Origin: Candidatus Krumholzibacteriia bacterium
GTDB lineage: Bacteria; Krumholzibacteriota; Krumholzibacteriia; LZORAL124-64-63
Length of the DNA: 14,141 nucleotides
Assembly: GCA_016744275.1 (NCBI GenBank)
Contig: JADGEP010000052.1
Coordinates: 1 to 14,141, forward strand
Direction: 5' to 3'
Part shown: piece after piece, positions 13,565 through 14,141 of the stretch
Numbering within the stretch: position 1 is the stretch's first letter
Layout: each line of letters opens with the position of its first letter
Notes under the pieces: model-generated
Told to the model about the DNA's origin: nothing
Seen by the model: the letters and a program-made list of their open reading frames with translations, nothing else
The model's database searches: none
Program-made: the position numbers and the translations under genes

Positions 13565-14141
13565 CTACCAAAACGAACTGACTCCAGCGCTCAGGCTTTT
13601 TTCGCCCACCGCCCCCCACTCCAATTGCATCGCCATCGGGCCGAACGAGGCCGCCACGCCCAGCGCCATTTGGAAGTGGTGGACATCGCTTCCCTGCACT
13701 TCTTCGCCATCCCAATTCCAATTGACCGGCCCGCCAAAAACACGTGCTGCGGCATAGGGAAACAGGCGCTGGCCAACCGGCCACACCGTGCGCACTCCGG
13801 CCCGCAAATCTGCCGCCGAGTAGTCAGCTTCGGTCCCGGTGCGGCGCTCTTCGGTCTGAGCCCAAGCTGCGCTCAGGCCCAACGACAAGTCGACGGCCGG
13901 ACGGATTCCCTCACCAGGCGAAAGCTGCTTGTCCAGGCCCAATGCCAGGAAAAACCCACCCTTAAAACGATGCGATGTCCCGCCATCCTGATTCAAGTCC
14001 CCGCCGGTGAGCCAACCGGCCGAAACCCGCGGCGACCAGCCCGACGGCCGAACCCGCGCCACCGCAAAGGCGACCGAGTTCAATTCGAGTTGCGCCTCTC
14101 GGTCATCATCAAAGCGCAGGGTCGTCTCCATGGTGCCGGCG
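13565..14141 (-). CDS. Probable outer-membrane beta-barrel protein, C-terminal part (5' end outside window)
   Basis: About 191 residues are visible and the frame is open at the right edge. The Met at 14131 is unlikely to be the start because coding-like sequence continues upstream. No family is recognised with confidence. The sequence is rich in Gly, Ala and aromatics, with alternating short beta-like stretches separated by polar turns (for example RVSAGWLTGGDLNQDG, GGFFLALGLDKQ, DLRAGVRTVWPVGQRLFPYAAARVFGG, MALGVAASFGPMAMQLEWGAVG). It ends in an aromatic residue (SAGVSSFW), as many Gram-negative barrel proteins do for recognition by the BAM complex. Role unknown. The barrel assignment is inference from pattern and C-terminus. 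Confidence 0.55.
   Translation of the reverse strand, partial: AGTMETTLRFDDDREAQLELNSVAFAVARVRPSGWSPRVSAGWLTGGDLNQDGGTSHRFKGGFFLALGLDKQLSPGEGIRPAVDLSLGLSAAWAQTEERRTGTEADYSAADLRAGVRTVWPVGQRLFPYAAARVFGGPVNWNWDGEEVQGSDVHHFQMALGVAASFGPMAMQLEWGAVGEKSLSAGVSSFW

Overview
The window looks like chromosomal DNA from a GC-rich bacterium (most genes near 60% GC by eye), probably an uncultured member of the Fibrobacterota-Chlorobiota-Bacteroidota (FCB) group or a neighbouring phylum such as Krumholzibacteriota. The main clue is the C-terminus of the secreted subtilase. It ends in a YPDPFNP-type, FlgD/T9SS-like sorting domain after two PKD domains, an arrangement typical of those lineages. The phylum assignment is inference. 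There is no phage, transposase, plasmid origin or CRISPR array.

Layout. (1) Positions 2-1810 (+) hold a tight four-gene operon: the C-terminal part of an ArsP/YraQ-type permease, a 76-aa CxxC thioredoxin-like protein with a GTG start, a membrane-anchored thioredoxin, and a CcdA-type electron carrier. Together they suggest a membrane thiol-redox relay coupled to metalloid or organo-metalloid export. An alpha/beta hydrolase follows (1871-2683). (2) Positions 2781-4562 (-) hold an Rrf2 regulator, a short-chain dehydrogenase and an AhpD/CMD-family gene broken by an internal deletion with frameshift. Two related palindromes, AACTGT-N12-GACAG, lie upstream of the regulator and upstream of the dehydrogenase. 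They are good candidates for the regulator's operators. (3) Positions 4682-7021 (-) encode a secreted subtilisin-family protease with its own terminator. (4) tRNA-Lys(CUU) with a strong terminator comes next, and divergent from it are endonuclease III (nth) and a zinc-type adenylate kinase (+). (5) Positions 8950-11448 (-) encode an 832-aa TPR / sigma-54 AAA+ / Fis-HTH regulator that starts at TTG. Its first ~335 codons are clearly AT-richer than the rest, and the AT-rich tract continues into about 470 bp of upstream non-coding DNA. Its stop codon interlocks with that of the adenylate kinase. (6) tRNA-Arg(UCU), tRNA-His(GUG) and ssb follow on the minus strand, and ssb ends in a nested-hairpin terminator-like structure. 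(7) An IsdG-type haem-degrading monooxygenase (+) faces the C-terminal part of a probable outer-membrane beta-barrel protein (-) that runs off the right edge.

Most individual genes belong to known families. The points of greatest interest are the paired Rrf2 operator candidates, the decayed AhpD-like gene, the compositional mosaic inside the TPR/sigma-54 regulator with a promoter-embedded inverted repeat, and the structured RNA downstream of ssb. I did not find a clearly novel multi-gene system.
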